Below, piece after piece: positions 25,745 through 34,049 of a stretch of DNA of 64,000 nucleotides (positions are counted from its first letter, which is position 1; every line of letters starts with the position of its first letter). This DNA comes from Archangium sp. (GTDB taxonomy: Bacteria > Myxococcota > Myxococcia > Myxococcales > Myxococcaceae), in NCBI GenBank assembly GCA_030681645.1, contig JAUXRX010000035.1, positions 46,131-110,130 on the forward strand, in the 5' to 3' direction. The position numbers were made by a program, and so were the translations under genes. The notes below the pieces were generated by a model. The model had not been told where the DNA came from. It saw only the letters and a program-made list of their open reading frames with translations, and did not search any database.

Positions 25745-27223
25745 ATGATCTCGAGGCGATGGCTGGCGTTCGTGGCGGTAGGTCTGGTCGGGTGTACCCC
25801 GCTGAACCAGGCGCTGTTCAAGGGGCTGCACCCCTACGCCCACGGCATGAGGCTGACGCAAAACGGGAAGTACGACGAGGCGATCGAGCAGTTCCGCCGG
25901 GTCGACCTGGTGTCCCCCGAGGCCCGTGCTGCGCAGTTCGCCATCGGCGTGGCGATGGCGAAGCGCGGCGACGAGGAGCAGGCGCTCGACTTCCTGCTGG
26001 CGCTGCGCGAGCGGGACCCGCAGTCCTTCGACACTGCGCATTGGCCCGGCGACGTCGACTCGACCAGCCGCAGCGGGGTCAGCGGCGCGCTGCGGTTGAA
26101 CACCCTCGGCACGCTGTTCGCGAAGACGTCGCTCCAGTGGACGGCCGACTCCCAGCGAAACATCTCGCAGCTCTACAGCGCGGGCGAGTACCTCGTGGTG
26201 CGTGCGGGCCAGTCGCTCGCCGTGCTCTCGAAGGTCGATCGGACCCTGAAGTGGGAGAAGGACGTGTACAGCTCGAGCTGGGTCGTGCCTGCCATCGACG
26301 CCACCACGGTCTACGTGGTGCCCGCGCCCCGCCCGAGCCGGAAGCCCGTGCTCGAGGCCATCGACCTCCAGACCGGGCGGGTGCGCTGGTCGAGGCAGCT
26401 CAATCACGCGTACCAGCGCGCGGCGCCCGCGCTCGACGCCACCACCGTCTACATCGGTGACGCCACGCCTCCGCACGACGGCACCCTGTACGCGCTCGAC
26501 AAGGCGACCGGCGCGGTGCGTTGGTCCACGAAGGCCGAAGGGCACCCGGGGCCCATCGCCGCGGGCCCGACGCACGTCTGCACCCAGGGCAGCACGAAGG
26601 TGGCGTCGTGCTTCGAGCGACGCACCGGCAAACGCACCGCCACGCAGGACCTGCCGGAGTTCGTCGACGGAGGCTCCCTCGCCATGACCCACACCCGGGC
26701 CTTCTTCTCGAGCGGCGGCGCGACGTACGCGGTGAACGTCAGCGGAGGAGAGGCCGCGCTCGCGTGGAAGACGCCGCGCGCCATCGGCGAGGCCAGGTCG
26801 AGCGCCCTCACCGTCGTGGGCTCGCTGCTGGTCGCGCAGACGACCGGGGGCCTCGTCGCCACGGACATGCTCACCGGCGCGCGCACCTGGCTCGCCCCGA
26901 CGCCAGAGGGCAAGCGCTCGGGCCCCGAAGGCGTGAACCGCCCCGAGAAGACCGACACAGGCGTGGTCGGCTGGGCTGACTCGTGGGCGTACGCGGTGGA
27001 CACGCGGGGCGCGCTGCAGTGGGCCCTGCGGCTCGGCGAGGTGGGCCGGCCCATTTCCCTGTCGTCGAACCCGGTGGCCGACGCCGACGGCACGCTCTAC
27101 GTGCCGACCCGGCAGGGCCTCTTCTGCTTCAAGGCGCGCCGCTGGGTCGAGCCCCCGAGCGCGGGCCCAACGCGGGCGGCCGCGGTTCGGCTCGCGAATG
27201 GCCGCCGGACCGTCGTCGAGTAG
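25745..27223 (+). CDS. Lipoprotein with TPR-like region and PQQ-type beta-propeller
   Basis: A 492-residue protein from ATG 25745. MISRRWLAFVAVGLVGC is a lipoprotein signal. Residues 30-95 form a TPR-like helical pair (GKYDEAIEQFRRVDLVSPEA; MAKRGDEEQALDFLLAL). From about 140 there are propeller blades of the BamB/PQQ-enzyme type, recognised by GTLYALDKATGAVRWST, VLEAIDLQTGRVRWSRQL and VATDMLTGARTWLAP. No quinone ligands are evident, so it is probably a scaffold. Outer-membrane assembly, as for BamB, is one possibility but unproven; no bam genes are nearby. Confidence 0.8.
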   Translation: MISRRWLAFVAVGLVGCTPLNQALFKGLHPYAHGMRLTQNGKYDEAIEQFRRVDLVSPEARAAQFAIGVAMAKRGDEEQALDFLLALRERDPQSFDTAHWPGDVDSTSRSGVSGALRLNTLGTLFAKTSLQWTADSQRNISQLYSAGEYLVVRAGQSLAVLSKVDRTLKWEKDVYSSSWVVPAIDATTVYVVPAPRPSRKPVLEAIDLQTGRVRWSRQLNHAYQRAAPALDATTVYIGDATPPHDGTLYALDKATGAVRWSTKAEGHPGPIAAGPTHVCTQGSTKVASCFERRTGKRTATQDLPEFVDGGSLAMTHTRAFFSSGGATYAVNVSGGEAALAWKTPRAIGEARSSALTVVGSLLVAQTTGGLVATDMLTGARTWLAPTPEGKRSGPEGVNRPEKTDTGVVGWADSWAYAVDTRGALQWALRLGEVGRPISLSSNPVADADGTLYVPTRQGLFCFKARRWVEPPSAGPTRAAAVRLANGRRTVVE

Positions 27224-27335
27224 CCGGGGTCGAGGTGGGGTGCACCAATGCCACGGGCATCACCGCCGACGATGGCCGGTCGCCTTCACGAACGGCTCGC
27301 CGACTCCATTTCCGAGGCTGTATTCTCGGGCCACC

Positions 27336-27746
27336 ATGACCTCACTCACGCTGCTCAAGAATGAGTTCGTCACGCTGCAGTTCCACCAGGATTCGGGGAT
27401 CGTCCACCACGAGTTCCACAAGTACATCTTCGGGGAGAACTTCCGCTCGGTGCTGACCACCGGCGTCGAGGCGATGGAGAAGTACAAGGCCACCAAGTGG
27501 CTCTCGGACGATCGCAAGAACAACGCGCTCGCTCAGGACGACTCGGAGTGGGCGATGACCGTCTGGTCCGCGCGCGCGCTGGCCGCCGGCTGGAAGTACT
27601 GGGCGGTGGTGCTGCCCGAGAAGATCATCGGCCAGATGAACATGCAGCGCTTCATCGACATGTACAAAGCGCGGGGCCTCGCCGTGCGCGTGTTCAGCGA
27701 CCCGGCCCTCGCCAGGACCTGGCTCGAGAACCCCTCGAACGGCTGA
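27336..27746 (+). CDS. SpoIIAA/STAS-like protein
   Basis: A 136-residue soluble protein starting at ATG 27336. The pattern GIVHHEFHKYIFGENFRSVLTTGVEAMEKYKATKWLSDDRKNNALAQDD...WSARALAAGWKYWAVVLPEKIIGQMNMQRFIDMYKARGLAVRVFSDPALARTWL is that of the small SpoIIAA-like (STAS/SEC14-related) family. Members have no known enzymatic activity and are suspected of lipid or protein binding. It stands alone, convergent with the TPR gene. Confidence 0.75.
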   Translation: MTSLTLLKNEFVTLQFHQDSGIVHHEFHKYIFGENFRSVLTTGVEAMEKYKATKWLSDDRKNNALAQDDSEWAMTVWSARALAAGWKYWAVVLPEKIIGQMNMQRFIDMYKARGLAVRVFSDPALARTWLENPSNG

Positions 27747-27787
27747 AGAGGGCGTGGGGGCTGAGGCAGGCGGCGGCGCTCGGCCCG

Positions 27788-29365
27788 TCAGCGCTTGAGC
27801 CGCGCGCAGCCCTCGGTGATGCCGAGCTCACAGGCCTTCTCGAGGTCGGCGATCGTCTCGCGCTGCCTGCCCAGGTGATGAAACGCCCCGGCGCGCTCGC
27901 TGTACGCGCGGCCCTCGTCCGGGTGGTGGGCAAGGAAGACCGTCCACATCTCGACGACCTCCTCGAAGCGGTTCTCCTTCGCCAGCGCGTAGTCGAGGGC
28001 CTGGTGGCTGCGGAAATCGTCCGGCGTGGCGTCGGCCTGGGCGCGCAGCCCCTCGATCCCCGCATCACCCCCGGTCAACACGATGACCCGCCGGCCGATC
28101 ACCTCGCCGTCGAGCGGCGCGAGCTCCGAGGCCACGTCGAGCACCCGCAGGGCCTCGTCGCGTTGGCCCGCGTTGCGAAACACCCACGCGTCGTGAATGA
28201 GCGTCTGCACCGTCGGCCCGTAGACCTGCTCGCCCCTGAAGTGGCTGGGGTTGACCCGCAGCGCGGCGAGCAGGTCCTTCCCGGCGCTCTCACCGTCTTT
28301 CAGGTCGAGGTGCAGCTCGGCGCGCTCGATGAGCACGTCGGGGTTGCCGGGGCGCAGCTCGAGGGCGCGATCCAGGTCCTTCCGCGCTTCATCGAAGGCC
28401 TTCCCGCGGCGCTCCACGTGCGCGCGCTGGCGGAGGAACGCCCAGTGCTCGCCCAGCGCGCAGGCCTTCTCCACCTCTTCCATGGCGTCGGGCAGGCGCT
28501 TGTCGTGCACGGCGAGCTCGGCGCGATCGAGCTCCACGTAGCCCGTGAGGAAGCGCAGCCGCGGGTTGTCCGCCACCGGCGCGGTCTTGGCGTAGGCCCG
28601 CATCGCCTCGTACGTGCCGCCCCACCGCGGCCGCAGCGACTGCATCACCACCACCCGGTGCAGGAAGCACGAAGGGCAGCTCTGGTCGGCGAGGCGGACC
28701 GTCTCGTGGAAGCGGAAGGCGTCGCTCATCAACACCAGCACCCACAGCTCCTCGCTCCGCGCGGCCACGAGCTTCGGGCGCAGCTTCAGCGCGTGCTCGA
28801 GGGCGTCCAGCGCGACGGGGAGCGTCTGGCGCATCTCGTCGAACTCCCCGTCCGAGGTCTCGCGCACCACCTTCGCGCCGCGCTGGCCGTGGGCCACCGC
28901 CTCGAGGTGCGTGCCCAGCGCGAGCCAGGGCGCGAAGGAATCGGGCGAGTGCTCGACCCAGTCCTGGAGCAGGGGCCGCAGCGACGGCTCGGCCGAGCCG
29001 AACGCCTCGGCGGCGTCGGCAGGCCATCGCTCGAAGCGCGGGTTCTGCTCGAAGGCGTCCTGGAAGTGCGTGAACGCGGCGTCGAGCGCAGCGAAGCGCC
29101 TGTGCTTGAGCAGCGAGCGCAGGCCGGCCATGTCGACCCACTGCGTCGGGTAGCCGTCGGCATCGAAGCCCTCGACGCCGAGCAGCGGAAGCCCCGTCGG
29201 CTCGGGCACCGCGGCCACCTCGACGAAGGGCTTGAGGCGGCTGAGCATCAGCGCCTGGTCTGCCTTCGCAGCGTCGAGCCGCCACTTCACCGCGATCGCC
29301 ACGCTGAGCCCGACGATCGCCACCACGCCGACCACCCGAAACACGCTCCGCCCCCGCGTCGTCAT
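27788..29365 (-). CDS. TPR-repeat membrane protein
   Basis: A 525-residue protein. The N-terminus MTTRGRSVFRVVGVVAIVGLSVAIAV forms an inner-membrane anchor. The rest is helical and, from about residue 330, has regular TPR pairs (EEVEKACALGEHWAFLRQRAHVERRGKAFDEARKDLDRALELRPGNPDVLIERAELHLDLKDGESAGKDL; YSERAGAFHHLGRQRETIADLEKACELG). It probably scaffolds a periplasmic complex of unknown kind. Two pieces of its 5' region recur in shortened form at 35761-35831. Confidence 0.85.
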   Translation of the reverse strand: MTTRGRSVFRVVGVVAIVGLSVAIAVKWRLDAAKADQALMLSRLKPFVEVAAVPEPTGLPLLGVEGFDADGYPTQWVDMAGLRSLLKHRRFAALDAAFTHFQDAFEQNPRFERWPADAAEAFGSAEPSLRPLLQDWVEHSPDSFAPWLALGTHLEAVAHGQRGAKVVRETSDGEFDEMRQTLPVALDALEHALKLRPKLVAARSEELWVLVLMSDAFRFHETVRLADQSCPSCFLHRVVVMQSLRPRWGGTYEAMRAYAKTAPVADNPRLRFLTGYVELDRAELAVHDKRLPDAMEEVEKACALGEHWAFLRQRAHVERRGKAFDEARKDLDRALELRPGNPDVLIERAELHLDLKDGESAGKDLLAALRVNPSHFRGEQVYGPTVQTLIHDAWVFRNAGQRDEALRVLDVASELAPLDGEVIGRRVIVLTGGDAGIEGLRAQADATPDDFRSHQALDYALAKENRFEEVVEMWTVFLAHHPDEGRAYSERAGAFHHLGRQRETIADLEKACELGITEGCARLKR

Positions 29366-29384
29366 CTCGCGGAGGATAGACGGT
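29336..29384 (-). repeat. 49-bp exact repeat covering the TPR gene start
   Basis: The segment includes the start codon at 29365 and 19 upstream bases. It is identical at all 49 positions to 35783-35831, 6.4 kb away, next to the GH63/MGH1-like gene. Confidence 0.95.
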
Positions 29385-29505
29385 CGTGCGCGCTCCCTGC
29401 GGGTGAACTGCTACGTCGGGCACGACATCGCACTTCCGTACAGGTTCGCGACGACTCCACGGAGCCGCTAACTGAGCTTGGCAGTAGGGTCGCTTGCAGC
29501 AGTTC

Positions 29506-29534
29506 ACAGCTCGAAGGGAGACGCCTGGGCTCAC
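29506..29534 (+). repeat. Fragment resembling codons 40-49 of the glucosidase gene
   Basis: Twenty-six of 29 bases match 36085-36113 inside the GH63/MGH1-like gene; translated, SSKGDAWAH compares with YSAKGDAWAH. The segment lies in the 263-base gap before the LytM gene, where no protein is otherwise evident. Confidence 0.65.
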
Positions 29535-29628
29535 AAAGGAATTTACAGTTCCACGAGTGGCCCCTTCGCGCTGACGAACGACAAGCAAGGTACGCCCCAA
29601 CCATCCCGGGGTCCGCGCGGAGCCACAC

Positions 29629-30879
29629 ATGAACGTCAAGAGCTCCGAACTTCTCCGTGTTGCCCCCACCCCGAGGCGCGCCGCCGAAGCCGCGGTGAGG
29701 CAGCCTGCCGCAGCGACTCCGACGGCTTCGGGCGTCCGGCGCCTCCAGGTCGACGAGCTGAGCCGCGGGCGCGGCGCGGCGCTCCGCAGCCCAGCCGCCG
29801 CGGCGAAGCTGGGGGTGATGCACACCGTGCAGTACGCCCCGGCCCGCGCGCCCGTGGCCCTGAGCGCGAAGGGCCCGAAGCTCGAGGAGGGAGCCACGGG
29901 TGACGAGGTCCGCAAGCTCCAGCAGACGCTGATCGCGCTCGGCTACGATCCGGGGCCGGTCGACGGAAAGTTCGGTCGGGGCACCGGGAAGGCCGTGAAG
30001 CAGTACCAGAAGGACCATGCTCTCACCCAGGATGGGGTGGTCGGTCCGCGCACCCGGCGCTCGATGGCCGGCGAAGAGAGCGGCGCCGTCTCGATCCCCG
30101 CGAGCCCGACCAACTCCAGCTCGGAGGTCCTGCCGGACGAGCTGAAGGGCCTCCCCACGGAGGATCTGAAGAAGGGGGACAAGGGCGAAGACGTTCAAGA
30201 CCTGAAGCGGGCCCTGGCCCGGCTGGGGTTCATCTCCGCCAACGACCGGACCCTCGACACCGACGTCTTCGACGAGACGACGAGGGAGGCGCTCCAGAAG
30301 TTCCAGCGGGGCAACCACGTGCGGACCACTGGCAGGTACAACGAAGCCACGCGGGAGGCCTTCGCGGCGTTGGCGGATCGAGCCGCAGACCTCCTCCCGC
30401 AGCTCGAGCTCGAGTGCCTGCCGATCAAGCAAGGCGAATTCGCCTGGGGCACCCTCTATGCCCCGCCACCGGAGAGCAACCACCACGGGCTCGACATGAG
30501 CCCGGCAGACCGGCGCAACCCCCCGCAGCTCTACTCGGTCGTCACGGGCAAGGTGGTGTCCGTGAGCGACGACCTCAGCGGAGACAAACAAATCTCGGTC
30601 GTCATCGAGAGGGACGGCATCCGCTACCGGTACACCCACTTGAAGTCGACCGACCTGGTCGAGGGCCAATCGATCGAGGCTGGCATGGAGGTGGGGGTGA
30701 TGGGGAACACGGGGACCGGTTCGGTCCACCTTCACATCGAGGCCTACGTGCTCGAGGGGCACCCGCTCTACGAGAGCGAGTACAGCCGTCCCACCACGCG
30801 GAGGCATCGCGAAAGGTCCCTCGACCTCTTCCCGTCGATTCAAGACGGGCTGATCCGGGGCGCCTGGCCGGAGAGCTGA
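29629..30879 (+). CDS. Peptidoglycan-binding protein with M23/LytM domain
   Basis: A 416-residue protein. Two peptidoglycan-binding domains (VRKLQQTLIALGYDPGPVDGKFGRGT at 94-119 and VQDLKRALARLGFI...TTREALQKFQRG at 189-228) precede an M23 metallopeptidase domain. Its zinc motif HHGLD (285-289), THLKS (His337) and HLHIE (367-371) are complete, so an endopeptidase that cuts cell-wall cross-links is expected. There is no signal peptide: the N-terminus is an 85-residue Ala/Arg/Pro-rich tail. Export by another route, or a lysis/effector role, must be considered. It sits between fragments duplicated from the neighbouring loci. Confidence 0.9.
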   Translation: MNVKSSELLRVAPTPRRAAEAAVRQPAAATPTASGVRRLQVDELSRGRGAALRSPAAAAKLGVMHTVQYAPARAPVALSAKGPKLEEGATGDEVRKLQQTLIALGYDPGPVDGKFGRGTGKAVKQYQKDHALTQDGVVGPRTRRSMAGEESGAVSIPASPTNSSSEVLPDELKGLPTEDLKKGDKGEDVQDLKRALARLGFISANDRTLDTDVFDETTREALQKFQRGNHVRTTGRYNEATREAFAALADRAADLLPQLELECLPIKQGEFAWGTLYAPPPESNHHGLDMSPADRRNPPQLYSVVTGKVVSVSDDLSGDKQISVVIERDGIRYRYTHLKSTDLVEGQSIEAGMEVGVMGNTGTGSVHLHIEAYVLEGHPLYESEYSRPTTRRHRERSLDLFPSIQDGLIRGAWPES

Positions 30880-30891
30880 TTCAAAGCGTCT

Positions 30892-30950
30892 CGCGGCTGA
30901 CCTGGTGCCAGACTCGGGCCCTTGTCTCGCGAGCGCTCGACGATCGAGTA
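30892..30950 (+). repeat. 59-bp copy of the glucosidase gene start
   Basis: This copy matches 35937-35995 at about 52 of 59 bases, including the exact run TGTCTCGCGAGCGCTCGACG and on to CGATCGAGTA. In the other copy this encodes MSRERSTIEY, the start of the GH63/MGH1-like enzyme. Here the same ten codons follow a TTG and then run into unrelated sequence, so it is a detached 5' fragment. The next 175 bases hold a stem-loop and inverted repeats but no gene. Confidence 0.85.
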
Positions 30951-31030
30951 CGCGGTGACGAAGGCAAGCGTGAAGCAGGTGCGCAAGGTGAAACGGAAGC
31001 GTTCGCGCGACGAAGCGCCAAGCGCGCCCG

Positions 31031-31054
31031 CCGCTGAGCCTTCACGCTCAGCGG
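31031..31054 (+). other. Stem-loop before the ECF/caspase operon
   Basis: CCGCTGAG and CTCAGCGG form a perfect 8-bp stem around an 8-base loop. No T-run follows, so it is not a standard terminator; it may protect the end of the upstream transcript or mark a rearrangement joint. Confidence 0.5.
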
Positions 31055-31071
31055 GGCAAAGGTGGACCATG

Positions 31072-31118
31072 AGGTTCACCGAACCTATTGAGCCCTCGCG
31101 CACTCTCCATTCAAATGG
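31072..31118 (+). promoter_or_regulatory. Two palindromes upstream of the ECF sigma gene
   Basis: AGGTTC-ACC-GAACCT (31072-31086) is a perfect inverted repeat 41 bases before ATG 31128. CCATT-CA-AATGG (31107-31118) is a second, next to the expected ribosome-binding region. Either could be an operator; GAACC within the first resembles part of an ECF -35 element. No clear -10 was found. Confidence 0.4.
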
Positions 31119-31127
31119 GCAGCACCC

Positions 31128-31724
31128 ATGGCTGACTCGAAGCTCACGGCAGGAGCGGCCGAGGGCGAGCTGCGCCTGGAGGAGCTCGATGACGACCAAC
31201 TCATGACGTTGACGCGTCAGGGACAGGTGCAGGCGTTCCGGACGCTCGTTCGCCGGCATCAGGGCCAGGCCGTGGCTTTCGGAACCCGCTACCTGGGACA
31301 GCATGCGCAGGCCGCTGACGCCGCACAGGAGGCCTTCGTCGAGCTCTTCCTCTCCGTACCCCGCTACGAGCCGCGCGGACGCTTTGCTTCCTACTGGCAT
31401 CAGATCCTCCTCAATCAGTGCCGAATGGTCGTGAGGTCCCGCCAGGTCGCGAGCCTCGCGACCACCAGGCTCGAGGCGCTGCCTCCCAACGAACCGCTGC
31501 AGGCGGAGGCGGTGCTCATCGCTCACCAGGACCAGCAGGCGGTGCAGCGCGCCCTGGAGATGCTCGGAGAGAAGCTGCGCGCCGTCGTGGCGTTGCGGTT
31601 CGCGGCTGGGCTGTCGCTGCAAGAGATCGCCGACACCCTCGAGGTGCCGCTGGGCACCGTGAAGAGCCGGCTGTTCGCAGGTCTTGGAGAGCTGCGCGAA
31701 GCGCTGAGAGGAAGCGAGCGATGA
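31128..31724 (+). CDS. ECF-type RNA polymerase sigma factor (caspase operon)
   Basis: A 198-residue sigma-70 family protein from ATG 31128. Region 2 is visible in FRTLVRRHQGQAVAFGTRYLGQHAQAADAAQEAFVELFLSVPRY. Region 4 is LRAVVALRFAAGLSLQEIADTLEVPLGTVKSRLFAGLGELREAL, with a textbook helix-turn-helix. It heads an operon with an anti-sigma protein (4-base overlap) and a caspase-like protease (1-base overlap), so all three are probably made together. Its stop overlaps the next ATG as ATGA. The sequence differs clearly from the other ECF factor at 15787. Confidence 0.93.
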   Translation: MADSKLTAGAAEGELRLEELDDDQLMTLTRQGQVQAFRTLVRRHQGQAVAFGTRYLGQHAQAADAAQEAFVELFLSVPRYEPRGRFASYWHQILLNQCRMVVRSRQVASLATTRLEALPPNEPLQAEAVLIAHQDQQAVQRALEMLGEKLRAVVALRFAAGLSLQEIADTLEVPLGTVKSRLFAGLGELREALRGSER

Positions 31725-32506
31725 CCGGCGTGCCAGAGCCTGATGACGAGGAGCTGTTCCGATTTCTCCTCGGCGAGCTGCCCCCCGAACGCGCGGCCGA
31801 GCTGGAGTCGTGGCGCCGCGGCACCGAGGCGCGGCAGGCCCGCCTCAACGAGCTCGCGAGCCTCATCTCCGCGCTGCAGCAGCCCGTTCCCGGTGTGGAT
31901 CTGGTTCCCGCCATCGATGCTCGAATTGCACGAGCACGGCGCCCTCGACGCCCCCGCACCTGGGTGGCGGCGCTCGCGGCCATCGCAGCCGTCGCAGCGC
32001 TCGTCGTCGTGGCGCAACGATCGGAAGATCCAGCTGAGGAAGAGCTGCGGCGAAAAGGCTCAGGCTCGAAGCGCGCGGAGCCAGTCGCTGAAGTTCACGC
32101 CTATCGACTCGAAGCCGGGGGCGTGCCGACACCTCTCTCAGCCGAGCTCGGCGTCGGCGACAGCCTGCTCTTCGCGTACTCCAACGGCGGCGCAGTGCCT
32201 TTCACCCACCTGCTCATCTTCGGCGTGGGCCAGACAGGACAGGTCTATTGGTATTTCCCGGCGTGGTTGAACGCCGGCGATGATCCCACGGCGATCGCGA
32301 TCGAGCCCGCGGAGCTGATCGAGATGCACGAACGCATCTCGCACCCACTCCCTCCCGGCCGCTTCGTGTTGCACGCGGTGTTCGCGAGGCGCGCGTTGCG
32401 GGTGTCGGAGGTCGAGCAGCTGATGGGCCGCGCAGACGCGGGAGCCGACGCGCCGCTCCCGCTCCCCGACACGGCCCAACGACGCTACGTGGTAGAGGTG
32501 CGGTGA
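31721..32506 (+). CDS. Membrane anti-sigma factor with extracytoplasmic domain
   Basis: A 261-residue protein starting at ATG 31721, coupled to the sigma gene. The N-terminal 60 residues (EELFRFLLGELPPERAAELESWRRGTEARQARLNELASLI) resemble the helical sigma-binding domain of anti-sigma factors without zinc ligands. One membrane span lies at about 88-105 (TWVAALAAIAAVAALVVVA). The outer domain of 150 residues (VGDSLLFAYSNGG; LLIFGVGQTGQVYWYFP; HPLPPGRFVLHAVFAR) resembles DUF4384-type beta domains associated with caspase-like proteins, perhaps the part that senses envelope state. Confidence 0.8.
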   Translation: MTGVPEPDDEELFRFLLGELPPERAAELESWRRGTEARQARLNELASLISALQQPVPGVDLVPAIDARIARARRPRRPRTWVAALAAIAAVAALVVVAQRSEDPAEEELRRKGSGSKRAEPVAEVHAYRLEAGGVPTPLSAELGVGDSLLFAYSNGGAVPFTHLLIFGVGQTGQVYWYFPAWLNAGDDPTAIAIEPAELIEMHERISHPLPPGRFVLHAVFARRALRVSEVEQLMGRADAGADAPLPLPDTAQRRYVVEVR

Positions 32507-34008
32507 TGGCGCTCGAGCTTGCGATGCTGACGCTCCTGGCCGCGGCAGCGCCTGGCCCGGTGCAGCCCCGTCCGAAGTTGTTCGCCCTGGTGGTGGGCAA
32601 CAACCAGCCCGAGAGCGCCTCGAGCCCCGAGCTCAAGTTCGCCGACGACGACGCGCTGGCGCTTCACCACCTGCTCCTCGAAGCGGGAGCGCGGAGCGTG
32701 CTGCTCGCGCGGCTCGACGATCAGACTCGCGCCCTGCACCCCGGGGAAGTGCCCTCCAGTCCACCCAGCAAGGAGGCCCTCTCGTCTGCATGGGAGCGGC
32801 TGCGCGCAGAGCTCCTTGCCCTCGCAGCGAGTGGCCAGGCGGTCGAGCTGCTGCTGTTCTTCAGCGGCCACGGTGACATCAGCGAGGGCGAAGGGTACCT
32901 CGCGCTGGAGGGCGGCCGGCTCACGCGCTCGACGTTGCAGGCCATGCTGGCGGCCTCTCCAGCCCGCCGAAACCATGTCGTCATCGACGCCTGCAAGGCG
33001 TACTTCGCGGTGCTCGGCAAAGGGCCCGGTGGCAGCCGGGCGCCCTATCCCGGCCCCTTCGCGACGCGCGCCGCGCCCTCGCTCAACTCGGGCTTCGTGC
33101 TCTCGACGTCGTCTGACGGCGATTCGCACGAGTGGGAGCGCTACCAGGCTGGCATCTTCAGCTTCGAGGTGCGCTCGGGCCTCAGGGGCAGCGCCGATGT
33201 GAACGGTGATGGTCGCGTCACGTACGGGGAGCTCGGCGGCTTCCTGGAGCGCGCGAACGCCGGCATCATCAACACGCGCTTCCGGCCCGATTTTCTGGTC
33301 GTGCCACCGGGAGGGAGCGCGGCTGGGCTGGACGAAGCGGTGCTGAGCTGGCCCGTCGATTCAGCAGCACTCGAGCTGGATACGACCAGTCATCTCTACG
33401 TCGAGACTCGCACTGGCGATCGACTGCTCGAGGTGAATGCGGGGGCAAGCCAGGCCTTCCTCCTTCATCTGCCAGGTGAGCGCCCGCTCTTCATCCGTGA
33501 CGCCAGTGAACGGCAAGAGCGGATCCTCGAGGGAGCCGTGCGTACCCGTCTGTCGGCGCTTCCCACCAGCCGGCCGAGCGTCACCGGCAAGGGCGCCTTG
33601 CACGTCGCGTTCTCGCAGTTGTTCTCGCGGCCGTTCGACGCAAGCGCAGTGGAGTCTTTTGCGCTCGAGTTCGCGCTGCAGCGACGCGCTGAGCCTACCC
33701 AGCACGACGTGAGGGTTGATCTCAGGGCCGCCGCACCGTTCGTCGCGGGTGGCGCTGCGCTCGTCATGTTCGGCGGCATCGCGGTCGGGCTCGAGCGGAG
33801 CAACGTGAATGCCCAGACCTCGCAACGTGAGCGAGGGCTTCGCAACGACGGCATCGCCGCGGCGAACGTGACGATCGGCGTCGCCGGCGGGGTCGCGGCC
33901 GCGGCGCTGGGCGGCTGGCTCATTCTCGCGCTGACGTCGCCCGCCGCGCCGGTCGAGGTGGCCGTACTGCCGGGCGCGGGCAGCCTCGCAGTCGTCGGGC
34001 GGTGGTGA
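32506..34008 (+). CDS. Caspase-like (C14) protease with EF-hand and membrane spans
   Basis: A 500-residue protein. ATG 32506 overlaps the anti-sigma stop as TGATG. A weak signal peptide (MALELAMLTLLAAAA) precedes the caspase fold: KLFALVVGNN, a His in FFSGHGD (His122) and a Cys in VVIDACKAY (Cys163), the catalytic dyad of C14 peptidases and metacaspases. Residues 231-242, DVNGDGRVTYGE, form a canonical EF-hand loop, so Ca2+ control is plausible. The C-terminus has two membrane spans (FVAGGAALVMFGGIAVGL; VTIGVAGGVAAAALGGWLILAL). It probably acts in or outside the membrane; the targets are unknown. Confidence 0.88.
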   Translation: MALELAMLTLLAAAAPGPVQPRPKLFALVVGNNQPESASSPELKFADDDALALHHLLLEAGARSVLLARLDDQTRALHPGEVPSSPPSKEALSSAWERLRAELLALAASGQAVELLLFFSGHGDISEGEGYLALEGGRLTRSTLQAMLAASPARRNHVVIDACKAYFAVLGKGPGGSRAPYPGPFATRAAPSLNSGFVLSTSSDGDSHEWERYQAGIFSFEVRSGLRGSADVNGDGRVTYGELGGFLERANAGIINTRFRPDFLVVPPGGSAAGLDEAVLSWPVDSAALELDTTSHLYVETRTGDRLLEVNAGASQAFLLHLPGERPLFIRDASERQERILEGAVRTRLSALPTSRPSVTGKGALHVAFSQLFSRPFDASAVESFALEFALQRRAEPTQHDVRVDLRAAAPFVAGGAALVMFGGIAVGLERSNVNAQTSQRERGLRNDGIAAANVTIGVAGGVAAAALGGWLILALTSPAAPVEVAVLPGAGSLAVVGRW

Positions 34009-34049
34009 GTGCCGAACCTTTCGCGACCTGGCGCACTCTCAGGGGCCCC

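Noticed and set aside
27497..29632. Long plus-strand frame (711 codons) opposite the TPR gene
   Set aside because: It mirrors the third-position GC of the TPR gene, is Arg/Leu/His-rich, has no motif or signal, and the minus-strand frame has TPR repeats.
29478..29903. Plus-strand frame beginning MAVGSLAAVHSSKGDAWAHK
   Set aside because: It contains a glucosidase gene fragment and then overlaps the LytM gene out of frame; it is not a gene of its own.
30922..31206. Small gene starting MSRERSTIEY and running to 31206
   Set aside because: Its first ten codons are a copied fragment of the glucosidase start; the rest is Lys/Arg-rich and ends inside the sigma gene.
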